A stretch of 21,942 nt of DNA from Geosiphon pyriformis (Eukaryota > Glomeromycota > Glomeromycetes > Archaeosporales > Geosiphonaceae), in the NCBI GenBank assembly GCA_016748015.1, contig JAAOMT010000653.1, forward strand, positions 1 through 21,942. The letters are read 5' to 3'. The translations under genes were made by a program, and so were the position numbers. This document shows, one piece after another, positions 1-9,662 of this stretch (positions are counted from its first letter, which is position 1; each line of letters begins with the position of its first letter). The notes under the pieces were generated by a model that was not told where the DNA came from, made no database searches, and saw only the letters and a program-made list of their open reading frames with translations.

Positions 1-435
1 TCTTGGATTACAATTCTTCTTGCTACAAATTCAACTGGATCTCACAAATTGCAACCTTTAGTAATTAAACATGCAAAAAATCCAAGATGCCTTAAAGGAA
101 TTAATACTTCCAAACTACCAGTAATTTACAAATTCAATTCCAAAGCGCGGATGCACTCAGATATATGGAAAGCATGGCTCAAATATATAAATGAAGGCTT
201 TCGAATTCAAAATCAGCACTTTTAGTTAATAATGCAACTTCTCATCATACTCAAATCGGGAAAGATTCATTCCAATTAACCAATATTACTTTGCACTATT
301 TTCCTTCAAATACTACATCACATCTTCAACCAATGGATGCTGGCATTATGAAATCTTTCAAAGGCAAATATAAGCACTTATATTGTCAACATATTTTACA
401 TCAATTTGAACAAAAAATTAATATTGAACAGTTAA

Positions 436-507
436 GTAATATAATATATACAGTATTATTATCATTATATATTATATAATTTTATCTAATATTAATTTAT
501 TTTTTAG
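436..507 (+). other. Candidate intron in the transposase pseudogene
   Basis: A 72-nt A+T-rich stretch starts GTAATA and ends in a T-run plus AG. It separates two coding-like blocks of the transposase (one ending EQL, the other beginning NIKQAIDYVF). All reading frames are poor inside it. The join is one base out of frame, which may be an indel of decay or a wrong boundary. Confidence 0.4.
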
Positions 508-1014
508 AAATAAATTAAACATAAAACAAGCAATTGATTATGTTTTTCAATCATGGTTTCAAGTAATATCTGTTACAATTCAAAACTGTTGGCAAAAAAC
601 GGATATTCTTTTCTATAATAAAGAATTAGAAATTCAAGAATCCGAAACATCAATTGCTATGAATATATTAAAGAATTTACCATCAATCTCGAAGATTATA
701 CTGTAGCAGTTGATGAATTATTGGCAACTGAAAATATTCTTGATGATAATGAAATTTTAGATATAGTTTTAGCTGATGCTCAAATTGAAACCAATACAAT
801 TAATGACTCAGAAGAAGAATTAGAAAAATCTCCACCTGCTATAGTTACAATTACAGAAGCATATAAAGCATTAAAAAAGGTAATTAGATTTGAAGAGCAA
901 TTAGCAGAAGAAAATTTTAGTATAGAAAACCAGAATTTACTTAGAAAAAAATTATATGAATACGAAAAAATGAAGAAAAATTCTAAAAAACAGGTAACAA
1001 TTAATCAATATTTT

Positions 1015-1038
1015 AATAATAATAATAATAATAATAAT
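1015..1038 (+). repeat. (AAT)8 microsatellite
   Basis: Eight perfect AAT units immediately before the TGA stop. They encode the poly-Asn end of the transposase remnant and probably expanded by slippage. Confidence 0.95.
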
Positions 1039-1041
1039 TGA

Positions 1042-2690
1042 TTAATTTAATAAATAAATAAATATAGTTTATTTGATAATAATTATAAAACTCTATAATC
1101 GAACACCTCTAAAATGGAACATAATTTGCATCTCCCAACTAATACTTTATTCAATATTCTATTAAATTTTTTAACTAAATTATTTATTTGTGAATAATAT
1201 AATAATAATAGTGGTTTTTTACTTTAAATTTCTGATTTAATTCAGCTAATGTTTTGTTATAAAGTGGTTTTTTAATTAGATAGCAATTTTTTTGAATATT
1301 TATATTAAGTTTTGGTAAACAAATTTGGCTATTAATTTAACATTGGCTTTTTAGATTGTTTTAATTTTTGGCTATTTAATAAAATAATTTATAGCAATAG
1401 CAATATATATCTGTTATTTTTAAATATTATAATTAATAAATTAACTAAGTTAATTTTAATCTAATTAAATAATTGTTTAATTTTAATTAGTTTTAATGAT
1501 TTACTTGATCTTTTTTTTTATTAAAAAGCATTATAACTTTGTATATATTTAACTAATAATATTATTTCTTAGTTTTTTTAATTGTTAATCTATAATTAAA
1601 ATATTTTGTTGTTAGATTTAAGTATATATTAAACAAAATTGTTTTTTTCTTTTGTTTTTTTATTACTTTTAATAACTATTTGGTTTTTTTTAATTCTTTT
1701 AATATAGTATATTTTCAATAAATAAAATAATATTTAAATTAATAATGTTTTTTGTTTTGTTTATTTTGAAATAATTTTTTTAAACTATTAAATATTAAAA
1801 TACTAGTAATATAATTAGTGTTTTTTTATATTTGTTTTATTTATAACAAGTTGTTAGTATTTTTGTTTTGTTTTTTTTATAATGTATTTTGTATTTAAAT
1901 TATATTATTTACTATTTTTTGGTAGTAATATTAAATTTTTGTGGTTAATATAAACATTAAATAGTTTGTTAAGATATTTTTTTTATTTTATAACTGTTTA
2001 ATAAATTTTTAAGTGTTTTAATATTGGAATTTTATAGTTTTATTTAATTAGACTTAAGTTTTTGCTAATTTATACTACTAAATATTTTTATTCATTTGAT
2101 TTTTATTATAATAGTACTGCTTTTAATACTGTTTTAAATGTATTAATTGTAATTAAAAATGATTTGTTATAGTTTAAATAAACTAAAATTAAAGTTTTAA
2201 TTAGTTTTTGTTTTAAATTTTTAAAAGTTTTCTATTATTTATTTATCTATTTATAACTAATATTTTTGTTTGTAATTAATATATAGCTGAATTATTATCA
2301 ATAAATTATTATTAATATTCAGCTAATTTCAAAAAAAAAAATTGGTTTTATTAAATTTTAAGATCTTAAAAAATTTTTTACTTTTTAATTTTATTTAGAT
2401 TAATCTTAATACTGTTTTTATTAATTATATATTTGAAAAATTTAAGCTGTTTTTTCAAAAAAACATTTGTTAACATTAAGTTTTAATTTAATTTATTAAA
2501 ATTTTTTAAATACTTATTGTAAATAATAAAAATATTTATTAAAAATCTTAAAAAATATATTAATATTATTTATATAAATAATTACTAATTTTTATAATAT
2601 ATTTAAATATACAATTTTCATTAGTTATTGAAATATTATTGGTGTTATTACAAAATAATTTTCTTAATATATTAAATATCAATTGTTTTA
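1042..2690. other. A+T-rich gene-free region
   Basis: About 1.65 kb of very A+T-rich sequence with long T-runs and no meaningful open frame. On the plus strand T exceeds A and G exceeds C; many 60-base lines from about 1560 to 2260 contain only one or two C. It may include the heavily decayed upstream part of the LINE copy that becomes readable at 2691, but I could not find LINE motifs in it. I see no terminal inverted repeats, tRNA or promoter. Confidence 0.7.
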
Positions 2691-3713
2691 TGTTGGATAA
2701 AGAGGTGTCATATTTTCAATCTTATTAGGAAAAAAGACCTTAGTGTAAGTTGAGTTAAGGTTAAGGGACATTCTGGTGTTTATGGTAATATTAAAGCTAA
2801 TTCTGCTGCTGGTACTGCTACTCGTTCTCAATTTTTTATACTTGCAAGAGTATGGGAACACTTTTTAAAGGCAGATGGCATGGTTTTGTCTGACAATGCC
2901 CATCATTTTGCTAGAGACTTACACAGGTCTGTTTGCCATATATGCTGGGAAGCTGGTTCTGGCTGTGATGTGATTCCGGGTGAGCTGGTAGGATGTGTGA
3001 ACTGGACAGCTACCTCAATAGTGTGGTATTCAGATTCGCATATGCTTGTTGGTTTTACTAGTCAAAAGTCTTTTGGTCTGCAGTCATATCTGATGAAAGC
3101 TGTTCACTGCCACCTACCAGTGGCAGTCCGAAAAAAGTTGTATGACAAAAAGTATCCTGGTGTGCTTTGCTTGCTGTGCAGTAAGATGGAGTTGTCTGAT
3201 CATGTCTTTTCATGCATTTTGGATGTCAACATTCAGAAGGAGATTTTGGCTGAGGCTTCTGCTTTGTGGGTCTCCCTGTTGGATCCTTGTTTTTTGACAC
3301 CTTCTGCCACTTTGATGTTTCTTGATAGTTGTTCTTCAGATGTTGGTCTCTACTTGGTTTTGTGTAAGGGTTTTGTAATGTTGGACTGGTGTCTTGAGGC
3401 TATTGGTGCTTTCAAGGACAAGAGGTAAACTGTTAGTGTTGTTGTAGATTTTGTTAAGGGTGTGGTAGAGCTGCATTATACTAAAGTCTGGTTGATTAGA
3501 TCTAAGCATAGGGTGGATATGGAAAGAGCTGGTTTGGTTAGAGATGGTAGGTTGGTGTCTGGTCTGTCTTGTCATGTAGCTTCTGCTTTGTCAGATAGTA
3601 TTATTAGATTACTTGGCATTTTGGAGTCTTTTGCTGTTAGTTTTGGCCATCGTTGGGCTTGTTTGTTCTTTTTTGGCTTGAATTTTAACCTGTGGGTTGT
3701 TATAAGTGTGTAG
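2691..3713 (+). pseudogene. LINE ORF2 C-terminal fragment (RNase H end, zinc finger)
   Basis: One frame runs from 2691 to the TAG at 3711-3713 and is broken only by in-frame stops (TGA just before the codons for VKVKGHSGV, TAA at 3426-3428). VKVKGHSG is the final RNase H segment. It is followed by a conserved LINE C-terminal region including WYSDSHMLVGFTS and the zinc finger CLLCSKMELSDHVFSC (C-X2-C-X7-H-X3-C), which is usual downstream of RNase H in such ORF2 proteins. The minus-strand LINE has the same blocks (WYPDSHLAAGFTS, CLFCGDVKVLDHIFSC). The 183-codon stretch 2880-3428 is the longest open piece. This is a dead copy, not a gene. Confidence 0.85.
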
Positions 3714-3847
3714 TAATGCCTTGTCTGGCCTGAGTGGCTAGCCACATATAGAAAGTGCGTGAATCATGTTTAGTTTGGGCCTCTTAGTTTGGCTCTATGT
3801 ACTAGATAGTGATTGGACTTCACTCTTTAAATGCATATAAAAAAAAA
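3714..3847 (+). promoter_or_regulatory. LINE 3' UTR with hairpin and A-tail
   Basis: This short untranslated region follows the ORF2 stop. It holds a perfect 12-base palindrome, GTGGCTAGCCAC at 3734-3745, preceded by TGA. The minus-strand LINE has GTGGCTGGTCAC at the equivalent place. Such 3' stems can be recognised by LINE reverse transcriptases; that role here is inference. The region ends in A9. Confidence 0.6.
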
Positions 3848-4373
3848 TATATATATCAATATATTTATTTTAATTACAATTAGTTTTTTATGAATTCTTT
3901 AATTTTATTTGTGTAATAATATTAATATTATGCTAAAAACTTTTTTTTAATATTGTAATACAAATTATTTTTTAATTTTTGATTATTATATATATTTATG
4001 TACTTTTTTTTAAAGACTAAATTAAAATTTATTTGTTGTCTTAAAGTTTTTTTTGAGACTATTTTTGTAATTGCTTAAAGTATTTTTCTAATTTAAAAAC
4101 ACAGAATTTAATAGTCTTTAATATTTTTTTTAATTTTTACAATAAGTTTTTATTAATTAATAATAATATAAATAATTTTGAGCAAAATTATTTATTCAAG
4201 AAATCTAATTAATAAATAATAGTTTTATTTAATAAATAACACAAATAGATTTTTTAATACTTTTAATTATAATAATTTAGTTTTTAATATTATTTTTTAT
4301 TTATTTTTAAAAGTTTTTTTAAATATTTATTAAAAGTAAAAACTAAAATAAAAAATTAAAAGCTAACAAATAG
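3848..4373. other. A+T-rich spacer between convergent LINEs
   Basis: About 530 bases of A+T-rich sequence with many T and A runs and no coding potential. It separates the A-tails of the two tail-to-tail LINE copies. I see nothing else in it. Confidence 0.7.
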
Positions 4374-4507
4374 TTTTTTTTTTTATTACGTTTAATAAAT
4401 GAGATCCAAATACGGCCTAGTACCATACATCATATAAATAATCTAAATTAGGTGCAAATCATGCATTATCAACATGTGACCAGCCACTCAGACTGATCAG
4501 AGCAATA
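4374..4507 (-). promoter_or_regulatory. 3' UTR and A-tail of the minus-strand LINE
   Basis: Downstream of the ORF2 stop this region carries TGAGTGGCTGGTCACAT (minus strand, centred near 4482). It matches TGAGTGGCTAGCCACAT of the plus-strand copy except for two transitions. The stem GTGGCTGGTCAC can still pair if G-U pairs are allowed. The element ends in eleven A (T-run at 4374-4384). Confidence 0.6.
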
Positions 4508-4985
4508 CTATACACTTATATTAACAAAGACCAAGTCACTAATACCTGAAAAAAACAAATAAGATTTATAAAACCCAAAATCAACACCCAAAGCATCTGC
4601 AATTCCCAACAACCTAATCACACTAGCCAAAAACACTAAAGAAAGGCTAGCAACTGAAATGGGAATAGAACCATTACATAGAATCAGATTGTTTTTCTTC
4701 ATAAAAGTCTAGTATTTGGTACAAACCAACCAAATATCTTTCTGAAAAGCAAGACAAAGCTCATGCACAAAACTCACAATATTGAGACTTGCAATTTTCG
4801 AGTTCTTAAAAACAGCAACAGATTTATGGTATCATTCATTGAAAACAAAACTCTTACACAGAGCAGAGCCAACTCTTATGTCAGCAGCACAAGTGGCCAA
4901 CAACTGCACAATACACAAAAAAAAACAAGACAAACCAGAACACACCAATCAAGCAGAAGCATGAACATTTAACAGCCAAGTGCAT
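4508..4985 (-). pseudogene. LINE ORF2, last ~160 codons, beyond the LTR insertion
   Basis: Read on the minus strand from 4984, this continues the ORF2 frame that stops being LINE at 14978. The codons run TGC, ACT, TGG and on in the same phase to the end ISDLVFVNISV at 4508, broken only by in-frame TGA, TGA and TAG. Its N-terminal part (NVHASA) aligns with AEASA of the plus-strand copy, and its last 64 codons (RLLGIADALGVDFGF) align with RLLGILESFAVSFGH there. The role of this distal ORF2 segment in the family is not known to me. Confidence 0.8.
4982..4985. repeat. Target-site duplication GCAT, left copy
   Basis: GCAT directly abuts the LTR that begins TGTTACAG at 4986. The same four bases follow the other LTR at 14978-14981. 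Four to six bp is the usual duplication size for Ty3/gypsy-type integration. Confidence 0.85.
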
Positions 4986-5478
4986 TGTTACAGGTAATTA
5001 TTTCTGCAGTTGAATTGAATAACAAACCCATAACTTGGTGCTCAAAAGCTACTTCTGTTGATGATGTTCTGTAAATGTTGTATCTGAAGATTTTGCTGGA
5101 GTCCTTTATATAATGAACAGAGATTCAATAGTGTTGATAGTAGATGTATCTTTCCAAGAGTTTTCCCAATTTTTTTCTCAGTGTGGTGGCCAGATTTAGT
5201 CTAGTAGTTGTGTCTTTCTAATAAGTTATCTGATAATATATAAAATCCTACCCTTATTTCTGGGTCTTTTACCAGGCTATTTTTGACGTCAATAACTCAG
5301 TGCTTAATCTTATAATCAATTAGTATACAACAATAAAATCAAAGAAAGAAAGAAAATAAAATAAAGAAAAGAAAATAAAAAGAAATAGAGAAAATAAGCC
5401 AAGGCAATTTGGTACATTAGTATCTTGTCAATAGCCATAATCAAGAACTATTGTTCTAGCGTAGTTAAGTATCAATTA

Positions 5479-5501
5479 CTATCAACATGAAGTGTTGATA
5501 G
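5479..5501. repeat. Palindrome with 5-base loop, orientation 1
   Basis: Nine-base arms CTATCAACA and TGTTGATAG flank the loop TGAAG. In the partner LTR the arms are identical and the loop is the reverse complement, CTTCA. Confidence 0.9.
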
Positions 5502-5654
5502 AGAGGAGTAGATTGAGATATGAAATAATAATTTATTTGATGATTGTGTTTTTGAGCTATGGATTCTGTCATCTCAATTCTGTCTTTTTTGTTTCTAATC
5601 CTATTGCTATATATATATAATTGAGATTCCTTAATTCCTCGATTCTTTACGACA

Positions 5655-5747
5655 GGAATCCTGGAATTCTGGAATCCTGCAATTCTTCATTGGAGAATTC
5701 TGAAATTCCTGGAATCCTGCAATTCCTGAGAGGAATCCTGGAATTCC
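5655..5747. repeat. GGAATCCTGGAATTC-type repeat array in the 3' LTR
   Basis: Degenerate direct repeats built from GGAATCC, TGGAATTC and TGCAATTC. This is the most length-variable part of the LTR and does not align cleanly with 14835-14906. It lies in the first part of the LTR in element sense (U3-like position), so it may hold promoter elements; that is inference. Confidence 0.7.
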
Positions 5748-5822
5748 ACATTTTACTACACCTACTTCTGATTGGCTAATAATCATGCTAATATATTTCC
5801 TATATTTCTATGAGTAACATTA

Positions 5823-5834
5823 TTCCCTCCTTTT
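5823..5834 (-). promoter_or_regulatory. Polypurine tract
   Basis: The minus strand reads AAAAGGAGGGAA, then TAA, then the LTR start TGTTAC. This is the expected position and composition of the RNase H-resistant primer for plus-strand DNA synthesis. It lies at the very end of the Pol coding frame. Confidence 0.85.
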
Positions 5835-6639
5835 AATATTGAGCTCCATTGAAATCCAACCCATTTAATTCTCCCTCTTGAAGTATTTCCTAGATTTTGT
5901 TTTCGAGAATTACTTGTGTTATTTGGGTTTGTAATTCTTCAAATTAAGCATTGGTGATCTTTCCCAATTGATTACTGGTAACCATATCCATTGTTTTGCT
6001 AAGCAATATTTCTGGTCTATCCTGAAATGCTGTGTGTATTCAGTATATGGCTCAGGCCTGTGTGGATAAGTTGTTCTTTCTCACAAAATGTTCTAATTGT
6101 TGTAGTATTCTTTTGTCAAATAATCACTTTGTTTTATCCATATATAGATTCTGGATATTTACATGTTGTTCCAAGTAAAAATAACAATAGTTTCGTGAAA
6201 ATTGTTGTTTCCACCAATTCCAAGTTTCTTTAGTCAATTCTTGATATAGTGACTTTTTTGTCAACTCTTTTATTGCTAATTTTACTTTCACAATGATTTT
6301 GTCCATGGTATTTTCAGTTTTTTTCTGTGTTCTAAGTTGCAATGTCTTTCTAGTATCTTGATATCGAATGGTTTATTGATTGATTGTAATCTCCATTTCC
6401 TGGTGTTGGATTAATTGAAAAAGTTGTTGTGTTAGTGAGTAAATGTTGTCTGTAATTTCCATTTTTCTGATATTTCCTGTTGCGTCTATTCTGTCTTTAT
6501 ATATTCTTTTAATGGATCAATTTAATGTGTTGTCAATAATAATAATTGGTTCCAGATCTTGTGGAATCTCATCTAGTTGGACTAATATTCTCTGTATTCC
6601 TAATTGTGGAATATTACTGGTAAATGGTAGTGTGATGTT
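5833..6639 (-). pseudogene. Pol C-terminal tail of unknown function
   Basis: About 270 codons continue in the integrase frame from the end of the GPY/F-like domain to a TAA just before the polypurine tract, broken only by stops. The longest open piece is 6342-6124 (72 codons). The tail is rich in Gln, Glu, Lys and Ile and predicted mostly helical, with the recognisable stretch TKETWNWWKQQFSRNYCYF. I see no transmembrane segment, signal peptide or chromodomain, so I do not call it Env or a chromo-integrase. Function unknown. Confidence 0.6.
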
Positions 6640-7700
6640 GTGATATGATTTCAGTCGATCTCCATGTGCTGCTTTGGTTAAAATTTTGTTATCCAATCTT
6701 AATTTGTAAGCTCCATTTCTTAGAATTTCTTCTATGTGAAATGGTCCATCCCATTTGGGATCAAATTTTCTATTCCATTGTTTTTCCGCTTTGGTATGAT
6801 GTAGTAATACTTTGTCTTCAATCTTGAATTTAATTGGTTTGTTTGGCAGTTGACTATTGTGTCTTTCTTTCTGTTTTTTTTGTGACTTTTGAATATTATC
6901 AGCTGCTCTTCTTTATTTGTTTTCCAATGTTTCCATTAAGTCATATGTTCTTCTCAGCAATGTTTCTTGAAAATTTTCTTCTGTTATTGGTTCAGCTGGA
7001 TATGTATTAATTTCTTTCTCTACTGGTAATGTTGCTGTTCTCCCATACACTAATTCAAATGGTGTTGCTTGTGTAGTATCTTGTTTCATTGTTCGATAAG
7101 CAAATAGTATTGATGATATAAACAAATCCCAATCATTCTGGTTTTCTTGGCTGAGCTTAGCTATTGCTTCACACAATATTCTGTTGAATCTTTTTACTAA
7201 TCTGTTGGTTTGTGGATGGTATAGTGATGATAATAGTCTCTTGATTCCGAATCTTTGGCTCAATTCTGTTAATGTTCTGTTCACAAAATGAGTTCCTTGG
7301 TCTGATAATAATTCTTTTGAACATCCATGTTGACAAATCAAATCCTAATAAACAAATTCGGCAACTGATTCTGCATTCGCTCTTTGAATTGCTTTCACCT
7401 CTGGCCATTTAAGTCCATAGTTACTGCTATGTATCTGTTTCCTCTGCTGGTGATTGTTAATGATCTGACTAAATTAATTCCAATACAGTCGAATGGTTGT
7501 CCCACTTTGATTGGTCTTAATGGTTCACTGGGTCTTGTTCCTTCTCTTTGCTAACAAGCATCACAATTTTGAACATATTGAATGATGTCTGAGTACATTG
7601 ATGGCCAATAGTATCTCTTTCTGGTTCTTTCTATGGTTGCTTCTTTGTGAAAATGTCCTGCTGTTGGATTTGAGTGCATGTTGAATAATATTGTCTTTTT
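6640..7700 (-). pseudogene. Integrase, inactive
   Basis: Inserts cDNA into the genome. The zinc-binding HHCC domain begins with the His at 7676-7674 (HSNPTAGHFHKE) and ends NCDAC, followed by TAG. In the catalytic core the first Asp is Asn (GINLV, codon 7475-7473), the second Asp is kept (SDQGTHFVN, codon 7302-7300), and the expected Glu is Lys (LVKRFN, codon 7194-7192). Two of three DDE residues are therefore lost, both by changes that fit G-to-A. A GPY/F-like C-terminal domain (KWDGPFHIEEILRNGAYKL) follows and ends HGDRLK near 6645. The first half lies in a different frame from the second. Confidence 0.88.
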
Positions 7701-7964
7701 TTCTGGCTCTGTAATTACTTTGGTTGGTTAATCTGGATCCTTTCTATTTTTCTGATAAAGTATATTTTGGTGAGTGATAAAATATTTTAATTGTTGTTTG
7801 ATACTCTTTTATTCTGTTTGAGATAAATTTTCCTTGAACTGTTGAGTGGTTATATAATGTTGAAGTTGTTGATATTTTTGTATGTTCATCTTTTGTTGTA
7901 TTTTTTGTTGGTATTGTTCTGGTTTTGTTATATTTTTGTGTTAAAATGTTCTTAGATTTGTCTC

Positions 7965-8444
7965 ATTCGCGACAAACTGTCGGCATTTCCATTGTCTTTT
8001 CCTTTCTTATAGTGTATAGTATAAGTATATTATGATAGTGTTATTTTCCATCTAAATTGGCAGCCATCATCAAATTTTTGCTTTTAAAGTGACATTAATC
8101 CTTTATGATCCATGTATATATCAAACTTTTGGCTCAAGTATTCATTCCACTTCATGACTGCCCAATAGATTGCTAAATGTTCTAATTCTGGTGTTCCATA
8201 GTTTTTTTTGGCTGCCATCTAGTCTTTTTTAAGATAGTACTGCTTCCAATGCTTGGCTGGATACATCAGTAATGATAATGAATGGTTTGTTGTGATTTGG
8301 GTAGATCAGTACTGAAGTTTGAATGAGCTTTTTTTTCAGAATATCAAAAGCTTCTTGTTGACTTTCTGTCCATTCATATTTGGTATTCTTGGTTTGCAGA
8401 TTATTGAGTGGTTGAGCTATCTTTAAAAAGTTCTTTATAAAGCA
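7965..8444 (-). pseudogene. Ty3-type RNase H, frameshifted
   Basis: Degrades the RNA strand of the RNA/DNA hybrid. The first Asp is present in FIIITDVSSQALEAVL (about 8270). The frame then changes at a T8 run (8202-8209) and continues TPELEHLAIYWAVMKW and DIYMDHKGLMSL. The domain ends with NADSLSRM, the usual Ty3/gypsy NADALSR-like motif, near 7970. From 7964 to 7700 a Gln/Lys-rich linker leads to integrase. Confidence 0.8.
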
Positions 8445-9632
8445 TCAATAATAGCTTGCGAATCCCAAGAATGATTTCAATTCAGTCACATTGGTTGGTA
8501 CTGGAAAGTTCTTTACTATTTCTATTTTCTCTGGATCTGTTTTGATGTCATCTTTACTGACTATGTGTTCCAAGAATTTTAGTTTTGTTTTGCCGAAGAA
8601 GCACTTCGTTGTATTTAACTTTAGTCCTGCTTTTCTTAATCTTTCAAACACTTGTTGAAGATGATGATCGAATGTTTTTGAGAACACATTGGTGTCATCC
8701 AGGTATACAACTACTGATTTCTACAATAAGCCAGTATAAACGATTTCCATTAGCCGTTGAAAAATGGCTGGAGCATTGGTTAAGCCAAATGGCATCACTT
8801 CAAATTTGAAATTTCCTTTTCTAGTGGTAAATGCTGTCTTTTCTTTGTCAGCTGGATTCATGGCTACTTGTCAATAACCATTGTCCAAGTCTAATGTTGA
8901 GAACCATTTGTTTCTACCAAAAGCGTCAAATAGTTTTTATATCCATGGAGTTGGATAGCTGTCTCCATGAGTTACATTATTTAGTTTTCTGTAGTTCACA
9001 CAAAATCGGATCTTTCCATTCTTCTTTTGGACAAGTACTACTGGTAATGACCATGGGCTTATTGATGGCTGAATTAACCCATTGTCAAGTATTCGGTTAA
9101 TCTTTTGATGGATGATTTCATGGCTGGCTAGTGGTACTCTGTATGCTTGCTGTTTGATGGGCATTGTATCTCCAGTATTGATTTGATGTTGGATGATGTC
9201 AGTTCTGCCAAACTTGTTTTCGCTGACAAAGATGTCATTGAAATTGTTGAGTAATATCTTGAGCTGCATATGTTGTAGTGGGTCTAGATTTCCCATGTTT
9301 ATTTGCTCTAATTGTTCTGGTTGAAGCAAATAACATTTGTCTTGTCCATAGATTGTTTGTGATGTAATATCGACATATCCACAAAGCTGTGGAAAGTTTG
9401 GAATGGGATTTGGTGGTTGATTCTCTATTTCAGTGTTTAAGTATCCCATGGTGGTTCCAGCTGGTATTACTATAACATTTTCTGTGTTGTTGTAGATGAG
9501 AATTTTGATGTGACTGTAATTTTTAGCTGGTATGTGGAGATTGATGAGTCCAATCTCTTCTGATTTGCAAAGGGTCAGTTCTGCTTCAAATATTTGATTC
9601 TGTTTTTTTTCTTTTTTTTCTATTGCTAGCAT
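8445..9632 (-). pseudogene. Reverse transcriptase
   Basis: Copies element RNA into cDNA. The N-terminal part (GYVDITSQTIYG, DIFVSENKFGRTDIIQHQI) precedes the RT fold. Visible motifs are INRILDNGLIQPSISPWSLP, VLVQKKNGKIRFCVNYRKLN, FSTLDLDNGY then TGA where Trp-Gln is expected, VMPFGLTNAPAIFQRLM, and the catalytic box YLDD at 8705-8694. The catalytic Asp residues of motifs A and C are kept, unlike in the protease and integrase. In-frame stops at 8937-8939, in motif A, before the YLDD segment and at the 8445 boundary kill the protein. LKSFLGFASYY marks the end of the RT/connection segment. Confidence 0.92.
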
Positions 9633-9662
9633 GTACTGGCTATATAATAGAATAGAAATAGC

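Larger units (their letters stand above)
3..1041 (+). pseudogene. Decayed pogo/Tigger-type DDE transposase, 3' part
   Basis: Cut-and-paste DNA transposase of the Tc1/mariner superfamily, missing its N-terminal DNA-binding part at the window edge. Frame 3 reads WITILLATNSTGSHKLQPLV and continues to about 220, where the frame slips by one. The next frame gives the segment around the second catalytic Asp, but it reads LVNNATSHH where this family has a DNA motif, so that Asp is Asn. The third catalytic region, SNTTSHLQPMDAGIM, is intact at about 303-350. A candidate intron follows, then QAIDYVFQSWFQ (about 528-560), another slip near 665, and an acidic C-terminal tail ending in poly-Asn and TGA at 1039. 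The motifs make the family assignment firm. The frameshifts, the in-frame TAG and the lost Asp make it inactive. Confidence 0.8.
2691..3847 (+). mobile_element. 5'-truncated LINE copy, plus strand
   Basis: The 3' end of an APE/RNase H-class non-LTR retrotransposon. It becomes recognisable inside RNase H, runs through the C-terminal domain and 3' UTR, and ends in an A9 tract at 3839-3847 followed by TA repeats. Loss of the 5' end with an A-rich 3' end is typical of target-primed reverse transcription. It lies tail-to-tail with the minus-strand LINE that ends at 4374. The two copies share their order of domains and a 3' UTR motif. Confidence 0.85.
4986..5819 (-). repeat. 3' LTR (element sense)
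   Basis: An 834-bp LTR, plus-strand ends TGTTACAG and GAGTAACA. It pairs end to end with 14161-14977. It contains an A/G-rich low-complexity tract (about 5339-5397), a 23-base palindrome, and a GGAATCC-type array near the element-sense start. Differences from the partner are almost all transitions. Confidence 0.95.

Noticed and set aside
5339-5397. CRISPR-like or satellite repeat (AAAGAAAG runs)
   Set aside because: Simple purine low-complexity sequence inside an LTR, repeated once in the partner LTR.
5833-6639. Envelope-like gene in the LTR element
   Set aside because: The frame is continuous with integrase and shows no signal peptide, transmembrane segment or fusion-peptide-like stretch.
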